64,000 nucleotides of DNA from Actinoallomurus purpureus (GCF_024055795.1 NZ_JAMXMY010000008.1:124001-188000), one strand, 5' to 3'; positions 49,295 through 59,702 are shown, counted from the stretch's first letter. The notes: generated from the sequence alone by a model not told the origin. Made by a program: numbers and translations.

Positions 49295-50448
49295 CCCTCC
49301 AGCGCCTGCTCCAGATCGGCGAGGAGGTCGTCGACGTCCTCGATTCCGACCGACAGGCGAACGAGCTCTCCCGGCACCTCCAGCGGCGACCCGGCAGCGG
49401 ATGCGTGGGTCATGCGCCCCGGGTGCTCGATCAGTGACTCGACGCCGCCGAGCGACTCTCCGAGCGTGAACACCTTGGTCCGCTCACAGACCCGTACGGC
49501 AGCCTCCTCACCGGCGGCGTGCCTGAACGACACCATGCCGCCGAAAGCCCGCATCTGCTTGGCCGCCACCTCGTGGCCCGGGTCCTCGGGAAGGCCCGGA
49601 TAGTGCACGGCGCCGACCCGGGGGTGCCGGGTGAGGAACTCGGCGATCCGGGTGGCGTTGGCGCAGTGCCGGTCCATGCGGACGCCCAGCGTCTTGACGC
49701 CGCGCAGGGTGAGCCACGCGTCGAACGGACCGGCGACCGCTCCCATGGCGTTCTGATGGAAGACCAGCTCCTGCGCGAGCTCGACGTCGGCGGCCACGAG
49801 TGCACCGCCCACCACGTCGGAGTGACCGCCGATGTACTTGGTGGTGGAGTGGACCACCACGTCGGCACCCAAGGCGAGCGGACGCTGCAGGTAGGGCGAA
49901 GCGAACGTGTTGTCCACGACCAGGCGGACACCCGTCTCACGGGCCACGTGCGACAGTGCTGCGATGTCGGCCACGCCCAGCAGCGGGTTCGTGGGGGTCT
50001 CCACCCAGATGATCTTCGTCTCCGGACGTACGGCGGCGCGCACGGCCTGGACGTCCGTCAGCGGCACGGGGTCGTACGTCACCCCCCACCGGGAGAAGAC
50101 CTTCGACATCAGCCGATAGGTGCCGCCGTAGGCGTCATCCGGAATCAGCACATGGTCACCCGGCTTGCAGATCGTACGCAGCAGGGTGTCCTCGGCGGCC
50201 ATGCCCGAGGCGAACGCCAACCCGCGCACGCCGCCTTCGAGCGCGGCGAGGCACTCCTCCAGCGCCGTACGGGTCGGGTTGGCGGACCGGCTGTACTCGT
50301 ATCCACCGCGCAGGCCGCCAACGCCGTCCTGCTTGTACGTGGACACCTGATATATCGGCGGTACGACCGCCCCTGTCGCGGGGTCGGCCTCTTGACCTGC
50401 GTGGATTGCGAGGGTCTCGAAGCCGGCCTCGTGGTTGAAACCGTCCAT
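49291..50448 (-). CDS. metB: Cystathionine gamma-synthase / gamma-lyase
   Basis: A 385-aa Cys/Met-metabolism PLP enzyme. The PLP lysine is Lys204 (HSTTKYIGGHSD). YEYSRSANPTRTALE, SGMAAEDTLL and the C-terminal LGESLGGVESLIEHP are family hallmarks. By motif the synthase (O-acylhomoserine + cysteine to cystathionine) and the lyase are hard to separate. The cystathionine beta-synthase gene 4 kb away argues for a transsulfuration role. ATG 50448 has only a weak ribosome-binding site. It ends tail to tail with the DUF2269 gene. Confidence 0.9.
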   Translation of the reverse strand: MDGFNHEAGFETLAIHAGQEADPATGAVVPPIYQVSTYKQDGVGGLRGGYEYSRSANPTRTALEECLAALEGGVRGLAFASGMAAEDTLLRTICKPGDHVLIPDDAYGGTYRLMSKVFSRWGVTYDPVPLTDVQAVRAAVRPETKIIWVETPTNPLLGVADIAALSHVARETGVRLVVDNTFASPYLQRPLALGADVVVHSTTKYIGGHSDVVGGALVAADVELAQELVFHQNAMGAVAGPFDAWLTLRGVKTLGVRMDRHCANATRIAEFLTRHPRVGAVHYPGLPEDPGHEVAAKQMRAFGGMVSFRHAAGEEAAVRVCERTKVFTLGESLGGVESLIEHPGRMTHASAAGSPLEVPGELVRLSVGIEDVDDLLADLEQALEG

Positions 50449-50627
50449 GCACGCGAGGTTAGTGCCTCACAAGGGGCAGAAGTGCAGCGCGCCGTCCATA
50501 CCGAGGGATGAGTCGCCTCCACCGTAGGGACTAGTACGGAAATCGACTGGCAAGGGGAGGTAAAGAGGGTTTTGCCTACCTAGTCTCGGTTGGTACTCAA
50601 GAACAACTCTACGAAGGGGAGCCACCC

Positions 50628-52790
50628 GTGTTCGGATGGCTGGGGCGTGGTGTCGTACGGCATCCATGGTGGACGATCGTCGCGTGGCTCGTCGCGGCGG
50701 CCGCCCTGGTGGTGTTCGCCCCCAAGATGACCACCAAATCTGACCAGCAGGCCTTCCTGCCGAAGAAGTACGAGTCGGTCGCGGCGGCCAACCTGGCCGA
50801 GAAGGCGTTCCCGAGCGGAGACCAGAAGGTCAGCCGGGAGATGGTCGTGGTCAAGCGGAGCGACGGGGGCTCGCTGACCAGCACTGACCAGCAGAAGATC
50901 GGGGAGACCGCCAAGGCGATCCAGGCCAAGGCGATCCCGAACGTCCAGCAGGTCGTCACCGATCCGAAGCAGACGCTGTCGCAGAACCACAAGGTGCAGC
51001 TCATCGTCGTGGGACTGCCCAACGGCTTCGACAGCAAGACACAGAAGAAGAACCAGGACGCCGTCAAACAGGTTCGCACCGTGACCGCCGATCAGCTCAA
51101 GGGCAGCGGACTGGCGTACGGTGTGGCCGGCAACTTCGCGTCCAGCCTGGACAATGAGAAGTCCAGCCAGCAGACCATGGCGTTGATCGGGATCGCCACG
51201 ATCCTGCTGATCATCACGCTGATCATGATCATTTTCCGCAGTCCCATCGCGGCGCTGCTGCCGATCGTCATCATCATCCTGGTGTCCCAGGTGGCGAATG
51301 CCGTCACGGCATTCATTGGGAAGGCCTTCAACCTCAGCTTCGACCAGGGCTTCTCGGTGATCATCCTGGTCGTGCTGTACGGCATCGGCACCGACTACAT
51401 CCTGTTCCTCCTCTTCAGGTACCGAGAGCGCCTCCGTGCGGGCGAGGACAAGAAGACCGCGATGATCACCAGCGTCGAGCGGGTGGGCGAGGCCATCGCC
51501 TCGGCCGCCGGCGCCGTCATCGCCGCCTTCATCGTCCTGGTTCTGGCCTCGTTCAAGGCCTTCGGTGCCCTGGGTCCGCAGCTCGCGATCGCGGTCGGCG
51601 TCATGTTCGTCACGTCGCTGACGCTCGTCCCCGCGGTCGTCTCCCTGCTCGGCCGCTTCGTGTTCTGGCCGTCGAAGACATGGAACAGGGAGCCGAAGCC
51701 GGGCCTGTGGGTACGCGTCGGCAACGGCGTCGGACGCCGCCCGGCCGTGGCCGCGCTCGCCTCCGGCCTCGTGCTCGTGGCCCTGGCCGCCGGGACGCTC
51801 GCTTTCAAGGCGGACTATGACTTCCAGGCCGCCGCGCCCCAGAACACCGAGTCGGCCAAGGCCATGAAGGACCTGCGGGCGAGCCTGCCGCAGGGTCTCA
51901 CAGCGCCCACCGAGGTATACGTCCAGGGCAGCGGCCCGCTCGACAGGGGCGCGGTCCAGAAGTTCCAGCAGACGCTGACGAGCGCCAAGGGCGTCGGCCA
52001 GGTGGCACCCCCGCAGTTCAGCCAGGACCAGTCCGTCGCCAAGATAACCGTCATCCTCAAGTTGAACCCCAACTCGAATGAGGCGATCAGCCTGGTCAAG
52101 GGCCCGTTCCGGGACGTCGCCCACCAGAACGCGCCGCCCGGGACCAAGGTGCTGGTGGGTGGCACGACCGCGGCGTTCGCCGACATCAACACGATCAACA
52201 ACCGCGACCTGTCGGTCATCCTGCCGGTGGCGGTCCTGCTGATCGGTCTGATCCTGGCGCTGCTGCTGCGGGCGCTGGTCGCTCCCGTCTACCTCGTGAT
52301 CGCGGTACTGCTCGGATTCGCGGCCACGCTCGGCGCGACCGTCGGGCTCTTCCAGGGCATCGAGGGCAAGGACGGGCTGATGTTCCAGCTTCCGATCATC
52401 CTGTACCTCTTCGTCCTGGCGATCGGCACGGACTACAACATCCTGATGATCGCCCGGTTGCGTGAGGAGGCCCAGGAAGGCCACGACCCGCGGCGTGCCG
52501 CCGCGCTCGGCATCCAGCACGCCGGGCCGACCGTCGCGGCGGCCGGTGTGATCCTGGCCGGCACGTTCGGCGTGCTCACCCTCTCGCCCGACTCCATGTC
52601 GGCGGAGATCGGATTCGGCGTCGCCATCGGCATCCTCCTGTCCGCCTTCGTCATGTCGGCGTTCTTCGTGCCGTCCATCACGGCGTTGATGGGCCACAAG
52701 GCATGGTGGCCCGGGCACGGTGACGCCGTTCGCCGGACGACCGAGCCGGCTGCGGCGGAGCCGTACGACCTGCTCGATCGTCGGAGCTGA
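50628..52790 (+). CDS. MMPL/RND-family transporter
   Basis: A 720-aa membrane protein of the MMPL family with two repeats, each TM1, a large extracytoplasmic loop, then five TM segments. It has GYGTDY-like motifs YGIGTDYILFLLFRYRE and IGTDYNILMIARLREE, in which the Asp-Tyr pairs relay protons. Such proteins export lipids, siderophores or antibiotics. GTG 50628 follows GGGGAG. It stands alone with its own terminator. The first loop is short compared with mycobacterial MmpL3. Confidence 0.92.
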   Translation: MFGWLGRGVVRHPWWTIVAWLVAAAALVVFAPKMTTKSDQQAFLPKKYESVAAANLAEKAFPSGDQKVSREMVVVKRSDGGSLTSTDQQKIGETAKAIQAKAIPNVQQVVTDPKQTLSQNHKVQLIVVGLPNGFDSKTQKKNQDAVKQVRTVTADQLKGSGLAYGVAGNFASSLDNEKSSQQTMALIGIATILLIITLIMIIFRSPIAALLPIVIIILVSQVANAVTAFIGKAFNLSFDQGFSVIILVVLYGIGTDYILFLLFRYRERLRAGEDKKTAMITSVERVGEAIASAAGAVIAAFIVLVLASFKAFGALGPQLAIAVGVMFVTSLTLVPAVVSLLGRFVFWPSKTWNREPKPGLWVRVGNGVGRRPAVAALASGLVLVALAAGTLAFKADYDFQAAAPQNTESAKAMKDLRASLPQGLTAPTEVYVQGSGPLDRGAVQKFQQTLTSAKGVGQVAPPQFSQDQSVAKITVILKLNPNSNEAISLVKGPFRDVAHQNAPPGTKVLVGGTTAAFADINTINNRDLSVILPVAVLLIGLILALLLRALVAPVYLVIAVLLGFAATLGATVGLFQGIEGKDGLMFQLPIILYLFVLAIGTDYNILMIARLREEAQEGHDPRRAAALGIQHAGPTVAAAGVILAGTFGVLTLSPDSMSAEIGFGVAIGILLSAFVMSAFFVPSITALMGHKAWWPGHGDAVRRTTEPAAAEPYDLLDRRS

Positions 52791-52805
52791 CACCCGTTCG
52801 CTCCT

Positions 52806-52843
52806 CGACGCCCCGGCAGCGCGGTCGCGCCGCCGGGGCGTCG
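52806..52843 (+). terminator. Terminator of the MMPL gene
   Basis: CGACGCCCCGGC (52806-52817) pairs perfectly with 52832-52843, beginning 15 bp after the stop. Confidence 0.8.
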
Positions 52844-53222
52844 CTCGTTCGCCGGCCCGCGCACGAGGGCGCGGAGTTGGGCGGGGACGGTGAACGGCTC
52901 CGCGGAGGGTGCCGTACAGGGTGATTCTCCCGGGGCGAGGCACGCCTCCGGGTATGACGGCGGCGCGGTGCCGGGTCGGGATGCGCGCCCGCTGGGGGAT
53001 GGCGGCCGGCTCCTCGAGTGATCGAGCGGGCAATTCCTCGACGCCCGTGGAGCATCGGTGCCGCGGTCGTGGCGCAGAACCCCGGAGCGGGCCGCATCAC
53101 GCGGCGAGTCCGGTCACGGGCGGTGGGTCCCGTCCGAGCGCGCGGGTTTTCCACAGGGGGTGTGAGGGGGCTGCCGGCGGGGTTCGTACGGAAGATAGAA
53201 CAGGGGGGTGGGGGCGGGTGGG
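52844..53222. other. 379-bp gap before the HNH gene, no gene seen
   Basis: Open frames exist on both strands but have Arg/Pro/Gly-rich composition typical of shadow frames. A G-rich run at 53199-53222 immediately precedes the HNH start. Confidence 0.5.
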
Positions 53223-54506
53223 GTGGCGTCGGCGGCTCAGGCTCTGGAAACGATCCGGGCCGGGCTGGCGATGTTGGCCGCCTGCGACATCGACACATCC
53301 GGGGCGGCGGACCTGGGTGACGAGTGCACACAGATCATGCGAGCGACCGGATGTCTGCAGTTGGAGGCGGCACGTCGGCTCCGCCGATTCGACGCGGTGG
53401 GTGGCCCGGCTGCCGATGACTGCCCGTCCCTCGCGGCATGGCTGGGCCGGCGGTGCCGACTACGGCCGTGGGAGGCCAGGCAACTCGCCGTACTCTCGGG
53501 TCGCAGCCACCTGCTGACCGACACGCTCGCCGCCTTCGCCGACCGTGAGATCGAGTTCGGGGATGTCTCCACGATCGCGGAGGGGATCGACCGGGCCGCT
53601 GACACGATGACCGACTCATGGCCTCCTGAGCGCGTCGCACAGGCCGCGCAGCCGGCGTTGCTAGAGGCCGCCACCACGGTCACGCCAGGACAGCTGCGCA
53701 AGGCCGCGACCCGGATCGCGCTCACGCTCGACGGTGAAACCGCCGAACGGCGCCGGCATCAGATCGACCGGCAGGCGTTCCTCAATCTCGGGCAGGGCAT
53801 CGACGGGATCGGGGTCCTCAGCGCGGAGATGGGCGCCGATGATCTGGCCATCGTCGAGAAGGCGATCGACGCGTTCGCGCCGTCGCCGAACGCCGACCTA
53901 CCGCGCTGGCAGAACCTCCCAGGTCATCGCCGTCTACGAGGGCTGGTCACCGCCTGCCAGATCGCGTTGAACGCGGCCGGGCGACACGGCTACCGGGAGC
54001 GTGGGGGCGCCCCGGTCCGGGTGCACGTGATCGCCTGCGCCGCCACAGTCGATCCCGAGGTGCCGGCCACCCAAGCACCCCCGGGCCGCACCGAGTACGG
54101 CACCATCGTGACCGCCGCGCAGGTACGGGAAATGATCCAGCGTCACGACGCCGGGATCCATGAGATTCTCATAGATCCCGACGGCTCGGTGGTCGACCGG
54201 TTCGCCGCCGACGGACAGCCGCTGAACTGGGGGCGTACCCGCCGCCTCTTCTCCAGCGCTCAGCGCGATGTCTACCTCGCGCTGTACGCGGGCTGTGCCG
54301 CAGAGGGCTGCGACCGCCCACCCGCCTGGGCCGACATCGACCACAAACAGCCCTGGGCTCAAGGCGGCCGGACCGACCTCGACAACGGCCAGCCGCTCTG
54401 CCGCTGGCACAACCTCCAGAAACAGAACCGTCAGGACCGCGCCGGCCCTTCTCACGAGAAACCGCCGGACAGACCCGGCGGAGACCACCCGGCCTCGGAT
54501 GAGTGA
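53223..54506 (+). CDS. DUF222 / 13E12-type HNH endonuclease protein
   Basis: A protein of about 427 aa with an N-terminal DUF222 region (ATGCLQLEAARRLRRFDAVGG, CRLRPWEARQLAVLSGR, LVTACQIALNAAGRHG). The C-terminal HNH nuclease motif has CAAEGCDRPPAW, DIDHKQPWAQGG, TDLDNGQPLC and RWHNLQK, so the zinc cysteine and catalytic His are present. The family (13E12 repeats of M. tuberculosis) is multicopy in many actinobacterial genomes. Its role is unclear; selfish or recombination-linked functions have been suggested. The start may be GTG 53208 or 53223. No integrase or attachment site is visible. Confidence 0.88.
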   Translation: MASAAQALETIRAGLAMLAACDIDTSGAADLGDECTQIMRATGCLQLEAARRLRRFDAVGGPAADDCPSLAAWLGRRCRLRPWEARQLAVLSGRSHLLTDTLAAFADREIEFGDVSTIAEGIDRAADTMTDSWPPERVAQAAQPALLEAATTVTPGQLRKAATRIALTLDGETAERRRHQIDRQAFLNLGQGIDGIGVLSAEMGADDLAIVEKAIDAFAPSPNADLPRWQNLPGHRRLRGLVTACQIALNAAGRHGYRERGGAPVRVHVIACAATVDPEVPATQAPPGRTEYGTIVTAAQVREMIQRHDAGIHEILIDPDGSVVDRFAADGQPLNWGRTRRLFSSAQRDVYLALYAGCAAEGCDRPPAWADIDHKQPWAQGGRTDLDNGQPLCRWHNLQKQNRQDRAGPSHEKPPDRPGGDHPASDE

Positions 54507-54678
54507 TCGTTCGCGGGTCGTCTGCCAGTGCGCTCTTCGTAGTCCTCGAGGTCGGACGGCGGATCCTGCAGGGTGATATCGGCAGGATCCGCTCAGCCGG
54601 TGGCCGGTGGCCGGAAGCGCACCACGCCCTGACCGACGATGCCGGGAACCGCTAAGCCGACCCGCTCAGCGGGTCCAC

Positions 54679-56049
54679 TCAACCGGCGGCGAGGAAGCCC
54701 AACAGGTCCTGGCGGGTGATGAGTCCGGCGGGTTTACCGTCGACGAGGACGACGGCGGCACCGGCGTTCTCCAGGACGCTCACGGCCTTGCTCACGCCTT
54801 CTCCCGACCCCACCATGGGCAGCGGCGGCGCCATGTGGTCCGCCAAAGGATCGTCCAGGCCCGCCTTACCGCTCACCAGGGCCGCCAGAAGGTCACGCTC
54901 GCCCACCGAGCCGACCACCTCGGCGGCCATCACGGGCGGCTCCTCCTTCATGACGGGCAGTTGGGAAACGTCGTACTCGCGCAGGATGGACACGGCCGTA
55001 CCGACCGACTCGTGCGGATGTACGTGCACGAACTCCGGCAGCCCCGAGCCCTTCCGGGCGAGCACATCGGCGATGCGCGGCTCCTCGGTCTCGGAGGTGA
55101 GGAAGCCGTAGTCGGCCATCCAGTCGTCGTTGAAGATCTTCGACAGGTAGCCGCGCCCGCCGTCGGGCAACAGAACGACCACCACGTCGTCGGGACCGGC
55201 CTCGGCCGCGACCCGCAGTGCAGCCACGACCGCCAGCCCGCAGGAGCCGCCGACCAGCAGGCCTTCCTCCCGGGCCAGCCGCCGCGTCATGGTGAACGAG
55301 TCCTTGTCGCTCACCGCGATGACCCGGTCACATATGTCGCGATCGTAGGTCTCCGGCCAGATGTCCTCGCCGACGCCTTCGACGAGGTACGGTCGGCCGG
55401 TGCCGCCGGAGTAGACGGACCCCTCCGGGTCCGCGCCGATGATCTGCACCCGTCCGCCCGAGACCTCCTTGAGGTACCGGCCCGTTCCAGTAATGGTGCC
55501 TCCGGTACCGATGCCGGCGACGAAGTGCGTGACCCTTCCCTCGGTCTGTGCCCAGATCTCCGGGCCCGTCGTCTCGTAGTGCGAGCGCGGGTTGTTCGGG
55601 TTGGTGTACTGGTCGGGCTTCCATGCACCCGGAATCTCTGCGGCGAGCCGGTCGGAGACCGAGTAATAGGAGTCCGGATGGTCAGGGGAGACCGCCGTCG
55701 GGCACACCACGACCTCGGCCCCGTATGCGCGAAGCACCGCGATCTTGTCGTTCGCCACCTTGTCCGGGCAGATGAACACGCACCGGTAACCCTTCTCCTG
55801 GGCCACGATGGCGAGCCCGACGCCGGTGTTACCCGAGGTCGGTTCGACGATCGTGCCACCCGGCCTGAGGGCTCCGGACTCCTCGGCGGCCTCGACCATC
55901 CGAACGGCGATGCGATCCTTCACCGACCCGCCCGGATTGAAATATTCGACCTTGGCCAGGACCTGAGCTCCAGCCTTGGTCGTGACATTGCGGAGGCGTA
56001 CAAGGGGGGTGTCCCCGATGAGCTCCGTGAGCGAGTTGTGCACGTGCAC
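54679..56049 (-). CDS. cbs: Cystathionine beta-synthase
   Basis: Cbs condenses serine and homocysteine to cystathionine. The 456-aa protein has the PLP lysine in PGGSVKDRIA (Lys44), phosphate-binding TSGNTGVG, GTGGTITGTGRYL, GSVYSGG, and two C-terminal CBS domains (VGTAVSILREYDVSQLPV; GVSKAVSVLENAGAAVVLV) as in the mycobacterial enzyme. GTG 56049 is chosen because GGGA lies 8 bp upstream and the family begins near here; TTG 56073 is the alternative. With the metB-like gene it forms a reverse-transsulfuration route to cysteine. Confidence 0.93.
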   Translation of the reverse strand: MHVHNSLTELIGDTPLVRLRNVTTKAGAQVLAKVEYFNPGGSVKDRIAVRMVEAAEESGALRPGGTIVEPTSGNTGVGLAIVAQEKGYRCVFICPDKVANDKIAVLRAYGAEVVVCPTAVSPDHPDSYYSVSDRLAAEIPGAWKPDQYTNPNNPRSHYETTGPEIWAQTEGRVTHFVAGIGTGGTITGTGRYLKEVSGGRVQIIGADPEGSVYSGGTGRPYLVEGVGEDIWPETYDRDICDRVIAVSDKDSFTMTRRLAREEGLLVGGSCGLAVVAALRVAAEAGPDDVVVVLLPDGGRGYLSKIFNDDWMADYGFLTSETEEPRIADVLARKGSGLPEFVHVHPHESVGTAVSILREYDVSQLPVMKEEPPVMAAEVVGSVGERDLLAALVSGKAGLDDPLADHMAPPLPMVGSGEGVSKAVSVLENAGAAVVLVDGKPAGLITRQDLLGFLAAG

Positions 56050-56183
56050 CAGCGACGTCCCTGTCGTCGGCAATAGTTCTGATCAGAAGGTACCTCACCT
56101 ACCATCATTACGGTCCGTCCTCCTATCGTCACGAGTTGCTGTTACCGTCGGTCGACGCATGGGTCCATCCCCGGGAGACGACC

Positions 56184-57593
56184 ATGGCGACAGGTCAGCA
56201 ACGGCGTGGCGCGTTCTCAGGAGGCGAGCGTTCATTCCCATGGCGACGTCGCGCGGCCGCCGCGCGGCGGCGCGTCATGGCGATCTTCGTACACCTCGCC
56301 CTCTTGGCACCCGTCCTCGGGTGTGAAGCCTCCGGCCAGGCTGATCGGACCTCGGCCAACGCCGGATGGCAGGACACGTCCGCCGGTGCGGTCGGCCGAC
56401 CCGCGATCGGCGGAGGGGTCACGGCGGTCCCTGTCGTGGGCACCGACGGACGGCTTCGGATGACCGTCTTCGACCTCACAAGCGGCCGGCGGTTGTGGTC
56501 GCAGCCGACGGCGACGGCCGGCCGTCCGGCCGACCTGGGAATCGCGTCGGCGGCCGTGGCCCCATCGCTGGACCGTGCCGTCGTGGTGAGCGTCGAGCCG
56601 CGATCCTCCGCTGCCGCCGTGGTCGGCCGAAACGCCCGCGACGGGAGACAACTGTGGGCCCGCACGGTCGGAACGACGCTCGGACCGGCCCGCTGCGGCG
56701 ATGCGGTTTGCGTGTCGGAGTCGATAGCGCGGAAGAACGCGAGGTTCGTGGTACTCAAGGCCGCCACCGGTGAGACGTCCTGGACGATGCCGGGCGTCGC
56801 CGAGGTCGAATGGGCCGACGACCGGCGCGTGGTGGTGTTCCGGATCGCCGAACATCCGGTGGTCGAGGCCCATGACCTCCGTAGTGGCCGGTTGCTCTGG
56901 TCGTTCGCGGTCGAGGACGCTCTCGGCCGCGCGGTCGACCTGTCCGGCGGCTGGTCCTTCGGGGCGGTCGACGACTGTTTGATCGGTTATCTCGCCCCCT
57001 ATCGGGGGCGACAAGGTGCGCCGCTGTCGGCGTTCGGCTTCTTCTCCCTCCGGCTTGGCGACGGGGGCCTGCAGTGGGTCCACCGTCGGTCACTCAGGAT
57101 CTACCCGAGCGCGAATCCCGCCGTGGCCCTGATCACGCGTGAGGTCGACCGCCGTGATCAATATGGCGGCTTCACTCAACTCGACCCGCGCACCGGCCGC
57201 ACGGTGGCGGCGATACCGGTGACGCCGAACCCGGGCGGCGGCTGGTGGCCCGCGTTCCCCGCCGACCTGTCCGCTCTGGGCCTGCTCAACCCGAGCCACG
57301 CCGGGCGGGCATACGACCTGCGAACCGGACATCTCCTCGCCGGACACGTGCGGGCGTGGTCGTTGTGCACGGTGACATCGACGCCGTTGAAGATCAATGG
57401 AAACACCGGCTTCTTTCCGGCCCCGGCCCTATGCCCGTACGACCTGATGACCGGCCGAAGACTCGCCTCCGCCGACCCGCCCCCCGGCTGGTACACCGGC
57501 GCCGTCGACGGTTGGCGGGTGTGGCGCGACGACCGCGGTGGCCTGCACGGCCGGCATGACGCCGACGGCACCGTTCCCGGGATGCTCGGCTAG
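56184..57593 (+). CDS. PQQ-type beta-propeller lipoprotein
   Basis: A secreted protein of about 469 aa with repeated beta-propeller blades of the PQQ-binding-like type (VFDLTSGRRLWSQPT, GRNARDGRQLWARTV, LKAATGETSWTMPG, AHDLRSGRLLWSFAV). It lacks visible quinoprotein-dehydrogenase catalytic residues, so a scaffold or sensor role is more likely. A signal with lipobox-like LLAPVLGC (HLALLAPVLGC) sits after an Arg-rich stretch. ATG 56184 has GGGAGA, while ATG 56277 would start right at the signal. It is divergent from cbs. Confidence 0.8.
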   Translation: MATGQQRRGAFSGGERSFPWRRRAAAARRRVMAIFVHLALLAPVLGCEASGQADRTSANAGWQDTSAGAVGRPAIGGGVTAVPVVGTDGRLRMTVFDLTSGRRLWSQPTATAGRPADLGIASAAVAPSLDRAVVVSVEPRSSAAAVVGRNARDGRQLWARTVGTTLGPARCGDAVCVSESIARKNARFVVLKAATGETSWTMPGVAEVEWADDRRVVVFRIAEHPVVEAHDLRSGRLLWSFAVEDALGRAVDLSGGWSFGAVDDCLIGYLAPYRGRQGAPLSAFGFFSLRLGDGGLQWVHRRSLRIYPSANPAVALITREVDRRDQYGGFTQLDPRTGRTVAAIPVTPNPGGGWWPAFPADLSALGLLNPSHAGRAYDLRTGHLLAGHVRAWSLCTVTSTPLKINGNTGFFPAPALCPYDLMTGRRLASADPPPGWYTGAVDGWRVWRDDRGGLHGRHDADGTVPGMLG

Positions 57594-57931
57594 CCGTTCT
57601 GACCCGTGAGGTTGGGCACTCGGCCGGCGGGTGGTGGGCCATCGAGCGCGGCGTGGCCGCGATGGTGGTCATCGGTGTGCCATTCGCGATCTCCTTGGTT
57701 CGGTGAGCCTTCGCCCGTTGAGCCCTGCCGGCCACCGGGCGCCGGCCTGACCGCCCCCAACGCCCGCTCCCCGACCCTGCGGGGACGGATCCCTACACGG
57801 CCGACGTGTTGCCGATCAGGTGACGCTTCATTTGGCTACCCATGAGTAGGTTTGAGCTCCGACACGCAGTAGCCTGCGAGCGGGGCACGGGGCCACCGGT
57901 GCCCGGTCGGCCAAGGAGGAGGAGACCCATC
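57594..57931. other. 338-bp gap before the thiolase gene, no supported gene
   Basis: One frame at about 57602-57706 would give a short hydrophobic peptide ending in AAMVVIGVPFAISLVR, but it has no credible start codon or ribosome-binding site. The thiolase promoter must lie in the last 150 bp. Confidence 0.5.
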
Positions 57932-59152
57932 ATGCCCGAGGCTGTCATCGTCGCGACCGCCCGTTCCCCCATCGGGCGGGCGTTCAAGGGATCGCTGAAG
58001 GACCTGCGTCCCGACGATCTCACTGCCCGCATCGTGCGAACGGCACTCGACAAGGTCCCGCAGCTCGATCCGAACGACATCGACGACCTGCTGCTGGGAT
58101 GCGGCCTGCCCGGGGGCGAGCAGGGTTACAACATGGCCCGCGTGGTGGCCATCCTCCTCGGATACGACAACATCCCCGGTGCCACGATCACCCGATACTG
58201 CTCGTCGTCTCTGCAGACCACGCGAATGGCCTTTCACGCCATCAAGTCCGGCGAGGCGGATGTGATCGTCTCGGCGGGAGTGGAGATGGTCAGCCGGTTC
58301 GCCAAGGGCAGTAGCGACGGTCTCCCCGACACCCAGAACCCGCTCTTCGGCGAGGCACAGGCCCGCACGGCCGAACGCGGAGAAGGAAGCGCCGGCACCT
58401 GGCGCGATCCGCGGGAAGACGGTGGGCTCCCCGATGTCTACATCGCGATGGGGCAGACCGCCGAGAACGTCGCCCAGCTGCGCAGCGTCAGCCGCGCCGA
58501 ACAGGACGAGTTCGGAGTGCGCTCCCAGAACCTCGCCGAGGAGGCGATCAAGAACGGCTTCTTCGAGCGCGAGATCACACCGGTCGAGCTGCCGGACGGC
58601 ACTGTTGTCGCCAAGGACGACGGCCCACGCGCCGGCACGACGCTTGAGAAGGTCTCCCAGCTCCAGCCGGTATTCCGTCCCGACGGCACCGTCACCGCCG
58701 GCAATTGCTGCCCGCTGAACGACGGCGCGGCTGCGGTGATCGTGATGAGCGACACCAAGGCCGCCGAACTCGGCATCACACCCCTGGCCCGCATCGTCTC
58801 GTCCGGAGTGTCGGCGCTGTCGCCCGAGATCATGGGCCTCGGGCCGGTCGAGGCGTCCCGGCGCGCCCTGAAGAAGGGCGGCCTGACGATCGACGACATC
58901 GATCTCGTCGAGATCAATGAGGCGTTCGCCGCACAGGTCATCCCGTCCTACCGGGACCTGGGTGTCGACATCGACAAGCTAAACGTCAACGGCGGAGCGA
59001 TCGCGGTGGGCCATCCGTTCGGGATGACCGGCGCGCGGATCACCGGCACGCTGCTCAACGGGCTCCAGTGGCACGACAAGACCTTCGGCCTCGAGACGAT
59101 GTGCGTCGGTGGAGGCCAGGGCATGGCAATGGTGTTCGAGCGCCTCGCCTGA
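57932..59152 (+). CDS. Acetyl-CoA C-acyltransferase (thiolase)
   Basis: A 406-aa thiolase that condenses two acyl-CoAs or cleaves 3-ketoacyl-CoA. The nucleophile Cys90 is in TRYCSSSLQ, the active-site His in [14 protein letters not shown], and the second Cys in [16 protein letters not shown] 57932 follows GGAGGAGGAG. No beta-oxidation partners (fadB) are next to it, so degradative or biosynthetic use cannot be told. Confidence 0.94.
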   Translation: MPEAVIVATARSPIGRAFKGSLKDLRPDDLTARIVRTALDKVPQLDPNDIDDLLLGCGLPGGEQGYNMARVVAILLGYDNIPGATITRYCSSSLQTTRMAFHAIKSGEADVIVSAGVEMVSRFAKGSSDGLPDTQNPLFGEAQARTAERGEGSAGTWRDPREDGGLPDVYIAMGQTAENVAQLRSVSRAEQDEFGVRSQNLAEEAIKNGFFEREITPVELPDGTVVAKDDGPRAGTTLEKVSQLQPVFRPDGTVTAGNCCPLNDGAAAVIVMSDTKAAELGITPLARIVSSGVSALSPEIMGLGPVEASRRALKKGGLTIDDIDLVEINEAFAAQVIPSYRDLGVDIDKLNVNGGAIAVGHPFGMTGARITGTLLNGLQWHDKTFGLETMCVGGGQGMAMVFERLA

Positions 59153-59290
59153 GGTCGCCCAGGGACGCGGACGCTCGTGCGCGACGGCGACGCGCACATT
59201 CACCTCGCAAAGGATGCGCGGCGCGCGACGGCCTCGGAGGCCGAGTGTGGCACCGCGCTGGTTCGCCCATGCGGATGGTCGGTTCACGCA

Positions 59291-59325
59291 AAACTCCCCG
59301 GTGGGACATCGACGCCGGGGAGTTT
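59291..59325 (+). terminator. Terminator after the thiolase gene
   Basis: AAACTCCCCGG (59291-59301) pairs with CCGGGGAGTTT (59315-59325) around a 13-nt loop and ends in a T-run. It is 138 bp after the stop. The rest of the 316-bp gap holds no supported gene. Confidence 0.8.
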
Positions 59326-59468
59326 CGTTAGCCGTTCGTAACTTATCAGGAACGGATCGTGACCAATGATCTACTTCCCGTGACAGAAAGCTCTCCCCCG
59401 GGGGGTTGTGTGATTGGCATCGCTGTTGCAGAGTCATCACAAGCAGCACGCCCAGCCAGGAGGTGCCT

Positions 59469-59696
59469 ATGTCTTTGAACCACTCACCGGAGACGCACAA
59501 GAATCTCATCGCACGCATCCCGAAAGTCACAGGACGTGACCTCCCCGAGTGGTTCGAAGCCATCGACAACGGCCCTGCCTTCCTCCGATGCGACGAGCGG
59601 GTCAACTGGCTGGCGGACGAGCACGGGCTCTCTCACGGGTACGCGTCCGCACTCGTGCATGAACACGAGCTCCATCGGCGAGCCGTCCGGTTCTGA
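59469..59696 (+). CDS. DUF4287 small protein
   Basis: A 75-aa cytosolic protein matching the DUF4287 type: SPETHKNLIARIPKVTGRDL, EWFEAIDN, WLADEHGLSHGYASALVHEH. This resembles a helical domain found alone or fused to DUF5655 proteins; the function is unknown. ATG 59469 has a textbook AGGAGG 5 bp upstream. It is 6 bp before the flavin/F420 oxidase gene and is surely cotranscribed. Confidence 0.88.
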   Translation: MSLNHSPETHKNLIARIPKVTGRDLPEWFEAIDNGPAFLRCDERVNWLADEHGLSHGYASALVHEHELHRRAVRF

Positions 59697-59702
59697 CCTC
59701 GC

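Noticed and set aside
50580-53033. 817-aa frame antisense to the MMPL transporter
   Set aside because: Composition is an Arg/Asp/His/Gly-rich mirror of the MMPL gene; no motif.
53223-54506. Mobile element around the HNH protein
   Set aside because: No transposase, integrase, inverted ends or target duplication is visible; the DUF222 family is a normal chromosomal multicopy family.
57602-57706. Short hydrophobic peptide gene before the thiolase
   Set aside because: The peptide ends plausibly but has no credible start codon or ribosome-binding site.
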